Positions 45,062 to 53,817 of a stretch of DNA of 64,000 nt are shown in pieces (within the stretch, counting starts at the first letter, position 1; each line of letters starts with the position of its first letter). The stretch comes from Psychrobacter sp. M13 (GTDB lineage Bacteria; Pseudomonadota; Gammaproteobacteria; Pseudomonadales; Moraxellaceae). Both the position numbers and the translations under genes were made by a program. The notes beneath the pieces are model-generated. The model had not been told where the DNA came from. It searched no databases and saw only the letters and a program-made list of their open reading frames with translations. The stretch covers positions 2,170,001 to 2,234,000 of the forward strand of contig NZ_CP132194.1 in NCBI RefSeq assembly GCF_030718935.1, in the 5' to 3' direction.

Positions 45062-46255
45062 TTACCGATTAGCTGACTTAACAAAACGCTTATCAATGTG
45101 TCGTTTAAGAGTCCAAACCCAGCGCCCCTGAGTGCTGTATTTACCCCAACTACCAATCGCATATTTATCACCGCAAGATAATAAATAAAGCGTACGATTT
45201 TTGGGTTTATATCTCTTTAAGGGCTTATCTGCCAAATACGCTAATAAGTTATCAGCCTCGACAGCACCACCGAATACCGCATGTACTCCTGAGTGTGCCA
45301 TATCTTGATCGACACGAGTGGCTACATCACCAACGGCAAATACATTAGAATGAGAGACGCTTTGCTGCGTCTCATTTACTGCAATAAAACCATCATCTAC
45401 CGTTTGCAGATCGGTATAATCCGTCCAAGCCGAACCTGTCACACCAGTAGCTGCTATCACCGCATTCATAGACAAGGCATCGGTATTCGTATATAGCTGA
45501 CCCTCGCTATAGCCTTTTGCTTTAGAATAAATGATTTTGACGTTGTGGCGCTCAAGCTGACCGATAACTTTTTGTCGAAAACGCTCATTAAAGCTCGGTA
45601 ATAAATGATCACCACAAACTAAATAGGCTTGATAGTTGTTATTGTTATTGTTAATGCCATTGATTTGTTGCAACCTATATTGCGCCGCTAATACCAGCTC
45701 CACTGCTGCCGCGCCTGCCCCAACGATTGCCAAATGATACTGATCGGAACCCTTAGCGTCTGCAATAATCTGCTGCCAACGCTCAACGAATGGATAGATT
45801 GGACGAATAGGGATAACTTTTTTAGAGATATCAGCTTGCTCTTGATCATTATTCAGCCAGCGTATATCCGTATCGGCACCGGTATTTAGGGATAACAAGT
45901 CATAATCAAAGGTATTGTTTTTAGTCGTGCTCAGTGAAGACGAATCAGCCTCTACTTTAGCTAATTTTTGCTGAATAAAGCGCACGCCAGCCCTTTTACA
46001 TAGTGACTTAGCATCAATACTGATATCGGCAAGACTATAATGACCCGCCATCCACCCAGGCAACATGCCTGAATAAATCGTTTGTGGCTGCTCAGTGACT
46101 AAGGTTATCTGTAAATTGTTCAGGCTATTTAAGCGATTCTTGGCATCAATAAGCTGACGTAGCAAACCGATATGAGCGTGACCTGCTCCTACTAGTAATA
46201 GTTTTCGTGGTAGCGACTTTTGTGATGGTGGCTTCGGTGATGGTGAGTTTTTCAT
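45062..46255 (-). CDS. FAD/NAD-dependent oxidoreductase (SelD N-terminal-like type)
   Basis: 397 residues from ATG 46255. The open frame continues 51 codons upstream, but that part is unlike the family and the protein proper begins with KLLLVGAGHAHIGLLRQL. This first motif, TEQPQTIYSGMLPGWMAGHYSL, a second Rossmann motif AIVGAGAAAVELVLAAQY and VFAVGDVATR match pyridine nucleotide-disulfide oxidoreductases of the NDH-2/Nterm_to_SelD group. It is single-protein here, not fused to SelD. It is transcribed in the same direction as arsS, 164 bases before it, so it may be the first gene of the arsenosugar operon or an independent promoter. The ribosome site is weak. Confidence 0.85.
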   Translation of the reverse strand: MKNSPSPKPPSQKSLPRKLLLVGAGHAHIGLLRQLIDAKNRLNSLNNLQITLVTEQPQTIYSGMLPGWMAGHYSLADISIDAKSLCKRAGVRFIQQKLAKVEADSSSLSTTKNNTFDYDLLSLNTGADTDIRWLNNDQEQADISKKVIPIRPIYPFVERWQQIIADAKGSDQYHLAIVGAGAAAVELVLAAQYRLQQINGINNNNNNYQAYLVCGDHLLPSFNERFRQKVIGQLERHNVKIIYSKAKGYSEGQLYTNTDALSMNAVIAATGVTGSAWTDYTDLQTVDDGFIAVNETQQSVSHSNVFAVGDVATRVDQDMAHSGVHAVFGGAVEADNLLAYLADKPLKRYKPKNRTLYLLSCGDKYAIGSWGKYSTQGRWVWTLKRHIDKRFVKSANR

Positions 46256-46355
46256 AAATAATGCTTTTATTCGTTTAAAAGAGTGGTTCAATTCTGTTGA
46301 AAAATATAATCGGTTAAGATTAAACCATAAGTTAATATAATTTTGGGTCAGTCTA

Positions 46356-47669
46356 TTGTACGATGCTAGGGCGTGTTTGATAATTTGGTTACTTGACAAC
46401 CGTCTCAAGGATGAATCTGTAAGCTTTTTAGCAAATCAATCAGTAGCAAAAAACTTATTTAAACCCACCTTTTTGAGCGTGGCACTGCTCGCTATAGTCG
46501 GGTGCAGCCAGATCGCTGATACGACAGCAGAGACTCCCAAAATTACGGCATTAAGCGAACCTACAGAGGGTTCAGACTCATCAGCCGTCGTTTATTACAA
46601 TGGCGATATCATTACTATGGAAGGTGATAAGCCGCAAATGGTTGAAACGGTAGTGACTAAAGGTGGCAAAATTGCTTACGTTGGTAGCCTAGATGAGGCG
46701 CAATCGAAATACGCTAATGCCGCGCAAGTCGATCTCAAAGATCAAACCTTATTGCCAGGCTTTATCGATCCGCACAGCCATTTTGGCATGGTGTCCAATA
46801 CGGTAGGACAAGCTGACCTCAATCCGCCACCTGTCTGCAAAATCGATAGCATCGACAAGATTCTCGCGGCATTAAAGGCTTATAAAAAAGATAACAATAT
46901 CGCAGATGGCGAATGGATATTCGGTTGGGGTTACGATGAGACGCAATTAGCGGAAGATCGTCATCCGACCAAGAATGAGATCGATAGCGTACTGCCTGAC
47001 AATCCTGTCTATCTGCAACATACCAGCGGTCATATGGGCGTGGCAAACTCCAAAGGCTTAGCCGAAATGGACATCACAGCCGAGAGTAAAGCACCAGAAG
47101 GTGGCAATATTGCCCGAGTCAAAGGCTCAAATGAACCTAATGGCCTAGTACAAGAAACCGCGATGTATCCCTTCGTGCGCAATTTGCTAGAAGTGCTAGC
47201 ACCCAAACAAGCCGAGTTTTTTGATCGAACGCAAGACTACTACGCTGAGAATGGGGTTACCACTGCGCAAGATGGCTCGACCACCCGTGATGCCATTAAG
47301 TTCTTTTAATCACAAGCAGATGCAGGCAAGCTCAAAATTGACTTAGTATCCCTAGCTGGCGTTAGCGACTTAGATGAGAATTTAGCCGATAATGACTTTG
47401 TCTGGAAAAACTATCAAAACGGCTTCAAAGTACAAGGGACTAAGATTATCGCTGACGGCTCACCGCAAGGTAAGACCGCCTACTTTAGTCAGCCGTATCT
47501 AGCACCAGTGCCTGATTGCGATAGTGACTGCAAAGGGTCTTTAACCGTAGGTAAACTCGCTGACTTGGTTATTTTGGACGCCAATCCATTAACGATTGAG
47601 CCAAGTAAGCTAAAAGACGTCAAAGTGATGCAGACCATTAAAGAAGGTAAAACGATTTATCAGCGCTAA
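46356..47669 (+). pseudogene. Decayed YtcJ-like amidohydrolase lipoprotein (premature stop and internal deletion)
   Basis: The frame reads an apparent lipoprotein signal (LLAIVGCSQ), then an amidohydrolase-3 catalytic domain with VYYNGDIITMEGDKPQMVE, LLPGFIDPHSHFGM (metal HxH), GWGYDETQL and HTSGHMGVANSKGL. A TAA at 47307-47309 (after DAIKFF) interrupts it. The same frame then continues without another stop to 47669: SQADAGKLKIDLVSLAGVSDL, then TKIIADGSPQGKTAYFSQPYL, then an abrupt jump to KGSLTVGKLADLVILDANP, the family's usual C-terminal end. The intervening 200 or so residues are missing, so a deletion accompanies the stop. Intact relatives have about 550-600 residues. The N-terminal start is unclear (TTG 46356 is the first candidate; AAGGA near 46407 has no start after it). 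Confidence 0.85.
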
Positions 47670-47789
47670 TACGATAGAATAGATAAAAACAGCTATAATC
47701 GTTTGAAAGATGGTTTATAGTCCTATCTATAGAGACGTAACTATAACTCTTTTTAAATTTTATTGATTGCAAGATTTTAGGAATCTTTT

Positions 47790-48749
47790 ATGAGTACAAC
47801 CGAGCAAATCACCTCCTCAGATAACAGTCATTATCTGCATCATACCTTTTTTGAGCCCGCTGCTAAGCCCGCGGATACTACAAAAGATAGCAAAGTAAAA
47901 GCAACACTGCTTATCGTGCATGGTATGGCAGAGCATAGTGGTCGCTATACTGAATTTGCCCAGTTTTTAGCAGACAATGGTATCGCTGTTGTTACCTATG
48001 ACCAGCTAGGTCACGGGCAGACCGTCAAGTCAGAAGATGAGCTGGGGTTTTTCGGTCATGAGCATCCGATGCAGTCGTTATTAAAAGACGCTATCATCAT
48101 GGCGGATAGCATCAAGTCGCGTCACCCTGATGTGCCACATTTTATTATGGGTCATTCAATGGGTTCGTTTATCGTGCGTACGGTGCTCAAGCACCATTCC
48201 CATGACTTTTCAGGGGCGATCCTTATGGGCACAGCGGATACTAACCCTCTCATCAAGCTCATATTACCTGTCAATAAAATACTGGCAAAGGCCGCTCCCA
48301 AAAAGCCTAATACGCTATTTGCTGAGACGATGAATAAGCTACTCAATAGTAAACTACTAGATCGCAGCTCATCATCATCTTTCGCTTGGTTAAGCAAAAA
48401 CGAAGCTAATATCGCCGCGTACGAGGCCGATCCCCTTACGGGTTTTGAATTTACTAATAATGGCTTTTTGACTTTATTTTCATTGATGCAATCAGGGCTG
48501 AATAAAGGTTGGGCAACTACCTTTAACCAAGACTTTCCACTGCTATTTGTCAGCGGTAAAAACGATCCTATCGGTAATATGGCTCGCGGTATACGTGCTG
48601 TGGTTAAGCGCTTACAAAATCAAGGCTTTAGCAAAGTGAGCAGTCAGCTGTATCCTAATATGCGTCATGAGCCCTTACATGAGCAAGAAAAAACTATCGT
48701 TTATCAAGATATTTTAAACTGGTTAGACGAAGTAAGTCACTCAGAGTAA
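47790..48749 (+). CDS. Alpha/beta hydrolase, monoacylglycerol-lipase-like (S33)
   Basis: 319 residues. Oxyanion-hole LLIVHGMAEHSGRY, TYDQLGHGQT, nucleophile elbow GHSMGS (Ser about 129), acid in LFVSGKNDPIG and catalytic His in MRHEPLHE. This is the lysophospholipase/monoacylglycerol lipase family (serine aminopeptidase S33 domain). No signal peptide, so cytoplasmic. AGGAATC precedes the ATG. It is followed by dapD after about 100 bases with no clear terminator between. Confidence 0.92.
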   Translation: MSTTEQITSSDNSHYLHHTFFEPAAKPADTTKDSKVKATLLIVHGMAEHSGRYTEFAQFLADNGIAVVTYDQLGHGQTVKSEDELGFFGHEHPMQSLLKDAIIMADSIKSRHPDVPHFIMGHSMGSFIVRTVLKHHSHDFSGAILMGTADTNPLIKLILPVNKILAKAAPKKPNTLFAETMNKLLNSKLLDRSSSSSFAWLSKNEANIAAYEADPLTGFEFTNNGFLTLFSLMQSGLNKGWATTFNQDFPLLFVSGKNDPIGNMARGIRAVVKRLQNQGFSKVSSQLYPNMRHEPLHEQEKTIVYQDILNWLDEVSHSE

Positions 48750-48848
48750 GCCCTTATTCTATGACGCAATTTGCTAAAGACGGCTAAATTAGCGACAATA
48801 AGCCTGCATTTAGTCAAAATTTTACTTAATAACTTTTCAAGGATTTTT

Positions 48849-49670
48849 ATGTCATTACAACAGACCATCGAACAAGCTTTTGAAAACCGCAACGAGTATA
48901 GTCCAACTACCATGCCACAGGATGTACGTAGTGCTATCGAGCAAGTGCTTGAGCAGCTAGATAACGGTAGCTTGCGAGTCGCTGAAAAGAAAGATGGCGA
49001 ATGGGTTGTCAATCAATGGGCCAAAAAAGCGGTTTTATTATCATTTCGCCTAAATGACAATTATGTTCAAGCCGCTGGTGACCACGTACAGTTCTATGAC
49101 AAAGTACCGACTAAGTTTGCTGACTGGACTGAAGCACAGTTCAAAGAAGCTGGCGTGCGCGTCGTACCGCCAGCAGTCGCCCGCAAAGGCTCTTACATCG
49201 CAGCAGGCGCAGTACTAATGCCGTCTTATGTCAATATCGGTGCGTATGTCGATCAAGGCGCGATGGTAGATACTTGGGCGACGGTTGGCTCATGTGCGCA
49301 AATCGGTAAAAACGTCCATCTATCAGGCGGTGTCGGCATCGGTGGTGTATTAGAACCCTTACAAGCCAACCCTACTATTATTGAGGACAATTGCTTCATC
49401 GGCGCGCGCTCTGAGATCGTTGAAGGTGTGATCGTTGAAGAAGGCGCGGTCATCTCTATGGGCGTCTACATTGGTCAATCAACCAAAATTTACGACCGTG
49501 AGACGGGCGAGATTCATCGTGGTCGCGTGCCAGCAGGCTCAGTAGTAGTGCCTGGTAGCTTACCTTCAGAAGATGGCACACATAGTTTATATGCTGCTAT
49601 CATCGTCAAAAAAGTCGATGCGCAAACCCGTGCTAAGACATCAGTTAATGAGTTATTACGTTTGGCGTAG
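48849..49670 (+). CDS. dapD: Tetrahydrodipicolinate N-succinyltransferase
   Basis: 273 residues from ATG 48849 (AAGGA five to ten bases before); a frame from 48771 adds 26 unsupported residues. DapD succinylates tetrahydrodipicolinate in lysine and meso-diaminopimelate synthesis. Left-handed hexapeptide repeats run from about residue 105 to 210 ([21 protein letters not shown] and [25 protein letters not shown]), preceded by the N-terminal helical part ([14 protein letters not shown]). The length and motifs match E. coli DapD (274 residues). A terminator follows. Confidence 0.97.
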   Translation: MSLQQTIEQAFENRNEYSPTTMPQDVRSAIEQVLEQLDNGSLRVAEKKDGEWVVNQWAKKAVLLSFRLNDNYVQAAGDHVQFYDKVPTKFADWTEAQFKEAGVRVVPPAVARKGSYIAAGAVLMPSYVNIGAYVDQGAMVDTWATVGSCAQIGKNVHLSGGVGIGGVLEPLQANPTIIEDNCFIGARSEIVEGVIVEEGAVISMGVYIGQSTKIYDRETGEIHRGRVPAGSVVVPGSLPSEDGTHSLYAAIIVKKVDAQTRAKTSVNELLRLA

Positions 49671-49702
49671 TTCAAATTAAGATAAGTCATAGCTGATTAT
49701 CA

Positions 49703-49737
49703 AAAGGTACTTAGATTATTCTAAGTACCTTTTTTTT
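49703..49737 (+). terminator. Terminator of dapD
   Basis: AAGGTACTTAG, loop ATTATT, CTAAGTACCTT, then a T run. Confidence 0.95.
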
Positions 49738-49821
49738 AGACGAGGACGCTGCTTTCATGTTATAAAGGCGAAATATCAGATTAAGAGCGCTAATCTGCAA
49801 CCGTTTTACTTGGCTTAGAAT

Positions 49822-50161
49822 AGGGTCTGTTGAACATTCACAAGAGGGCACTGCTGATAGCTAAAATGGTTCTAGTCTAAGTAAAAATTGCAGGTAATGC
49901 AGATGCCTTAGCTAGCTGATTTTAGTTAGACGGTTACAACGAATAGAGCGATTTTAGCATCAGCCCTGAGAACGGATCGAGCAAAGCACTGCTTTGCCCG
50001 TTCGCAAGACGAGAGCTGTGCTCGAGTGGGACAGGACTCTTTTTTGCCGCTTCATTGCTAAAAATAGACGCTTAGAATGACTAAACTTACAATTTTTATC
50101 TGCGAAGCGCCTAAAAAAATAGTCTCTGTCAGTGCCACGGTCGAATGATCAAACAGACCCT
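49822..50161. mobile_element. MITE-like non-autonomous element, about 340 bp
   Basis: The ends are AGGGTCTGTT (49822-49831) and its reverse complement AACAGACCCT (50152-50161); complementarity resumes a few bases further in as ATTC against GAAT. The flanks read T..A, giving TAGGG at one end and CCCTA at the other, compatible with a TA target. A subterminal pair, TAAAAATTG against CAATTTTTA, is also inverted. No open frame of useful length lies inside, so it would be moved by an enzyme encoded elsewhere. It fills the gap between dapD and the EmrE-type transporter gene. Confidence 0.75.
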
Positions 50162-50213
50162 AAATAATTAAAAATCAAAAATACTTCAAAGCTACAAGCG
50201 CAAGGGTGCAGTA

Positions 50214-51323
50214 ATGATCAAACTGATCTTATTAGGTTTATTAGCAGGAGCGCTGTTTAGTTCTACCTTTATCCTAAATGAAGCTATGAGTTCGGCTGGT
50301 GGTCATTGGTTTTGGTCAGCCAGTTTGCGTTACTTGTTTATGTGGTTGATGCTCACTGTCATTATTACGATGCAACACGGTTTTGGACGTATTAGAGCGC
50401 TAACCACTATCTTTTTTGCACACTGGAAGTTTTGGTGTATTACGGGCAGTATCGGTTTTGGTGTGTTCTATACGGGTATTTGCTACGCCGCTGATCATGT
50501 CGCAGGCTGGGTGGTTGCGGCAACTTTTATGTTCACTGTGGTTACCAGCTTGCTTGTGCTATTAGCCTTTGGTCAACGCTTTGATAAAAAGTTTATTATC
50601 TATGCCTTCTTGGTATTCTTAGGCGTATTACTAGTTAACGTTAGTGAAGGTCTGCACGCTGCTGAGGCCGTAGATATAGCTGCTACGGTATCGATGACAG
50701 ATATGCTCCTCTTTGGTGCCCTGCCTGCATTGCTGGCTGCTTTTTGCTACCCGATTGGCAATCAGCTGGTTTGGCAAGTGTCCTATAATACGCGTATGCA
50801 AAATGCCGAACGCCACAAAGCTCATGAAAACTCTGTTAATCAGGATTTTGGTGATGATCATTTGAATAATTCAAGTATCACGCCTCGTAACAACGCTATT
50901 CACGCTGCTATACCAACTCAATCGCCATTACAAAAGCTGATTAGCCGTATTCCTGCTATCGACACCGACCTATTACAAAACGCTTTTAATAAAGTGTGGT
51001 TGATGACCCTTGGTAGTTTGCCATTTTGGCTCGTTTTAGGCATTATAGTGCACCCAAAACTACCTGATAGCGCGCAACTATTTAATACCTTGCTGGTAGC
51101 ATTATTAGCAGGGGTTGGCGCCACCAGTATCTTCTTATATGCTCGCGAACGTGCTGTGACGTCGAGCGAAGTCGCTGGCGTAGACTCGACCCAAGCCAGT
51201 GAAGTGATATTTGCGCTGATCGGTGGGATGTTATTGCTGAACAATGCCTTACCATCAGCGATGGGACTACTAGGTATTGCCCTGATTATCATAGGACTAA
51301 TATTATTTGCTAAAGACGGCTGA
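50214..51323 (+). CDS. Multidrug-resistance efflux transporter family (EmrE/DMT-type) membrane protein
   Basis: 369 residues, about ten membrane spans split by a hydrophilic loop (about 200-245, MQNAERHKAHENSVNQ-like). N-terminal LGLLAGALFSSTFILNEAMSSAGGHWFWSASLRYLFM and C-terminal EVAGVDSTQASEVIFALIGGMLLLNNALPS match the EmrE-like pfam13536 group of DMT transporters, whose C-terminal half carries the conserved TQ/SEV motif. The substrate is unknown. The loop is variable in the family. It lies 52 bases downstream of the MITE-like element, which may carry its promoter. Confidence 0.8.
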   Translation: MIKLILLGLLAGALFSSTFILNEAMSSAGGHWFWSASLRYLFMWLMLTVIITMQHGFGRIRALTTIFFAHWKFWCITGSIGFGVFYTGICYAADHVAGWVVAATFMFTVVTSLLVLLAFGQRFDKKFIIYAFLVFLGVLLVNVSEGLHAAEAVDIAATVSMTDMLLFGALPALLAAFCYPIGNQLVWQVSYNTRMQNAERHKAHENSVNQDFGDDHLNNSSITPRNNAIHAAIPTQSPLQKLISRIPAIDTDLLQNAFNKVWLMTLGSLPFWLVLGIIVHPKLPDSAQLFNTLLVALLAGVGATSIFLYARERAVTSSEVAGVDSTQASEVIFALIGGMLLLNNALPSAMGLLGIALIIIGLILFAKDG

Positions 51324-51400
51324 TTTGCATTAGCTCATTTAGATTGTTAACTATTGATTCAACACCCCTCATCTACGCAAAAAGCTACCAGAAAATCATT

Positions 51401-52036
51401 ATGACCAATAATTTAATTTTTCCTGATATTTTGCTATATTTACTAGATATGATTGGTATTATTGCTTGTGCAGTTGCCGGCACCTTGCTGGCGCAGCATA
51501 AAGGTTTTGATATCGCAGGTTGCATCTTAGTGGCTATGGTCAACGCTATTGGTGGCGGCACACTACGCGATATGGCGCTGGATCGTCATCCGCTATTTTG
51601 GATGACCGATCTCAATTATGTGTTGGTGATCACCATTAGCTCACTTGTCGTACAAATATTCTTTCATCTTTCTCCTAAAATCGATAATATGCTCAATCTA
51701 TTCGATGCGATTGGTCTGGCCGCTTTTAGCGTTATTGGCTTTAAGATTGCGCTCAATCAAGACTTATCGCCTGTTATTGCGATTATGATGGGTGTATGGA
51801 CTGCTATTTTGGGTGGCCTCTTGCGCGATATTATCTGTAATGAGTTACCACTACTGTTGCAACGTGAGATCTATATCTCTGCTAGTATCGCAGGATCAGT
51901 GACCTACCTATTATTAGCGCATTACGGTATCAACTCCAGCTTGAACGAATTTATTATGCTTGGCGTCATCTTTGCGGTGCGGATACTTGCACTGCGCTTT
52001 GATTGGCATCTTCCCTCCATCCGCTTGGTCAACTGA
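51401..52036 (+). CDS. TRIC-type channel family protein (YadS/UPF0126), copy 1
   Basis: 211 residues from ATG 51401 (the frame begins 19 codons upstream, at 51344). Prokaryotic TRIC homologues are trimeric seven-span potassium-permeable channels of the inner membrane. Two signature repeats are present: GGGTLRDMALDRHPLFWM (about 48-65) and GGLLRDIICNELPLLLQREIY (about 135-155). It is the first of three tandem paralogues on one strand. Spacing to the second is 42 bases. Confidence 0.9.
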   Translation: MTNNLIFPDILLYLLDMIGIIACAVAGTLLAQHKGFDIAGCILVAMVNAIGGGTLRDMALDRHPLFWMTDLNYVLVITISSLVVQIFFHLSPKIDNMLNLFDAIGLAAFSVIGFKIALNQDLSPVIAIMMGVWTAILGGLLRDIICNELPLLLQREIYISASIAGSVTYLLLAHYGINSSLNEFIMLGVIFAVRILALRFDWHLPSIRLVN

Positions 52037-52078
52037 CATCAGCTCAATTGTCCTTGTGGGTTTTCTACGTGAACGCTT

Positions 52079-52906
52079 ATGATCAGTATTATCAGTGTCA
52101 ATCTTTATGCCTGGCTCAACGCTTGCTGCATCACTTTATTTGGTAAATCTTTTGATATATTATCTGCCCCAATCAGCACCACTTTAACCTCTGCTTCCGC
52201 TACTATTGCTCCAGCTGTCGATAAACTTGCTGAAATCCCGCTCGCTCTTACTCCTGAGTTTGTGACTCGCTTTGAGCCCACCTCATTTATGTTTTGGCTT
52301 GAGATGTTTGGTATTTTTGCCTGTAGCGTCTCGGGAACTATCTTAGCTAAATTCAAAAAATTCGATGTATTCGGCTGTATATTAGTGGCGATGATTGCCG
52401 CTATTAGTGGCCCTACCGCGCGTGATATCATTCTCGATCGCTATCCCCTATTTTGGATGGTGAATATGAATTATCTGTTGATTATCACTATTACTTCGGT
52501 GGGCTTTCAGATGTTTTGTAATCCAAAAGCGCGTCACGTCGATGGTTTACTGAAGCTGTTTGACGGATTAGCGCTAGCGATCTTTACCTTAATTGGTATT
52601 CAGGTGGCGCAAGAGATGGGCGCGAATATTCCTGTTTGTATTTTGCTTGGGGTACTCAATATTTTGTTTGGTACTGTGATTCGCGATATGCTCTGTAATG
52701 AGATTCCGCTGGTATTGCAGCGTGAGATTTATGTCACCGCAGCTATTATCGGCGGTATCGTTTATTTTATTATGGAAGGTATGGTCATCACCTCTTGGGT
52801 TACGGAGTCAACAACCATGCTAACCATCTTTGTGATACGTATGCTGGCAGTGCGTTATGATTGGCACTTTCCAGATATTGGCTTGATAAAAAAGCATAAT
52901 TTATAG
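52079..52906 (+). CDS. TRIC-type channel family protein, copy 2 with altered signature
   Basis: 275 residues. It has about 60 extra N-terminal residues with one hydrophobic segment (MISIISVNLYAWLNACCITLFG), a possible extra span or signal-anchor. Signature repeats are altered: SGPTARDIILDRYPLFWM where the paralogues have GGGT(L/V)RD, and FGTVIRDMLCNEIPLVLQREI where they have GGxxRD. The Gly-Gly pairs that line the helix breaks are thus lost in both repeats, which may change gating or conductance. The start could also lie at internal methionines near residue 60-85. It keeps VRYDWHFPDIGL at the end. Confidence 0.85.
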   Translation: MISIISVNLYAWLNACCITLFGKSFDILSAPISTTLTSASATIAPAVDKLAEIPLALTPEFVTRFEPTSFMFWLEMFGIFACSVSGTILAKFKKFDVFGCILVAMIAAISGPTARDIILDRYPLFWMVNMNYLLIITITSVGFQMFCNPKARHVDGLLKLFDGLALAIFTLIGIQVAQEMGANIPVCILLGVLNILFGTVIRDMLCNEIPLVLQREIYVTAAIIGGIVYFIMEGMVITSWVTESTTMLTIFVIRMLAVRYDWHFPDIGLIKKHNL

Positions 52907-53088
52907 CCTTTAGAACGTGCCTAATGTTGTTTAAAAAATGTCGATCAAAAAAAGGGCGCTTTAATGATTCAAAACGCCCTAGTCATTATTCTAATACATC
53001 GTTAGCAGTGTGTAGACATAGATTGTCTAAGCATTATCATGCAGTGGTATAGCGTTCAATAATAACAAAATCTCAGAGAGACTGCTCT

Positions 53089-53751
53089 ATGCCGACTATC
53101 GCATTAGACCCTATATTGATTACCACCTTTGATCCGCGCTCCTTATTATATTTATTCGATATGATAGGTATTGTGGCTTGTAGTGTTTCAGGTACCATAC
53201 TAGCTAAGCATAAAAACTTTGATGTTTTTGGTTGTCTGCTAGTGTCTATTGTAACCGCTATTGGCGGTGGTACTGTGCGCGATGTCATCTTAGATCGGCA
53301 TCCTCTGTTTTGGATGGTGGATATGAGTTACTTGCTGGTTATCACTATAGCCTCTTTGATAACGCAAATATTCTTTCATGCTAATCTAAAACGCGTCGAT
53401 ACGTTTCTCAAGCTCACTGATACGATAGGTCTCTCTGCTTTTACTTTGATAGGTATTAAAGTTGCCGATAGTATGGGTGCTACCGTTCCAGTAGCGCTGC
53501 TGCTTGGTGTAATTACCATCATTGTAGGGGGTATCATTCGCGATATGATTTGCAATGAGATTCCGCTAGTGCTGCAACAAGAGATTTATATCAGTGCCGC
53601 ATTAGCTGGCGGTATTTTATATTTTGCCTTATATAACTTAGGCGTGACTGAATGGGTAACAGATATCTCTACTATGGCGACTATTTTTATCATAAGGATG
53701 CTAGCCATTCGTTATGATTGGCAGTTCCCAAAGATTTCATGGAAGTATTAA
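53089..53751 (+). CDS. TRIC-type channel family protein, copy 3
   Basis: 220 residues, with signatures intact: GGGTVRDVILDRHPLFWM and GGIIRDMICNEIPLVLQQEIY. It ends AIRYDWQFPKIS like its two paralogues. It is separated from copy 2 by 183 bases that include a GC-rich hairpin but no plus-strand T run, so it may have its own promoter. Confidence 0.9.
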   Translation: MPTIALDPILITTFDPRSLLYLFDMIGIVACSVSGTILAKHKNFDVFGCLLVSIVTAIGGGTVRDVILDRHPLFWMVDMSYLLVITIASLITQIFFHANLKRVDTFLKLTDTIGLSAFTLIGIKVADSMGATVPVALLLGVITIIVGGIIRDMICNEIPLVLQQEIYISAALAGGILYFALYNLGVTEWVTDISTMATIFIIRMLAIRYDWQFPKISWKY

Positions 53752-53787
53752 AAAAGCGCCACTTCTTTAAGAGGTGACGCTTTTTAT
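53752..53787. terminator. Terminator between TRIC copy 3 and recJ
   Basis: AAAAAGCGCCACTTCT pairs with AGAGGTGACGCTTTTT with one mismatch and G-U pairs. T runs are present in both directions, so it serves both convergent genes. Confidence 0.85.
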
Positions 53788-53817
53788 AACATATTCTACT
53801 TAAGCTTATCAGCAGGG

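Noticed and set aside
52951..52980. Hairpin AGGGCG/CGCCCT as a plus-strand terminator
   Set aside because: It is followed by no T run on the plus strand; the T run exists only on the opposite strand, where no gene ends.
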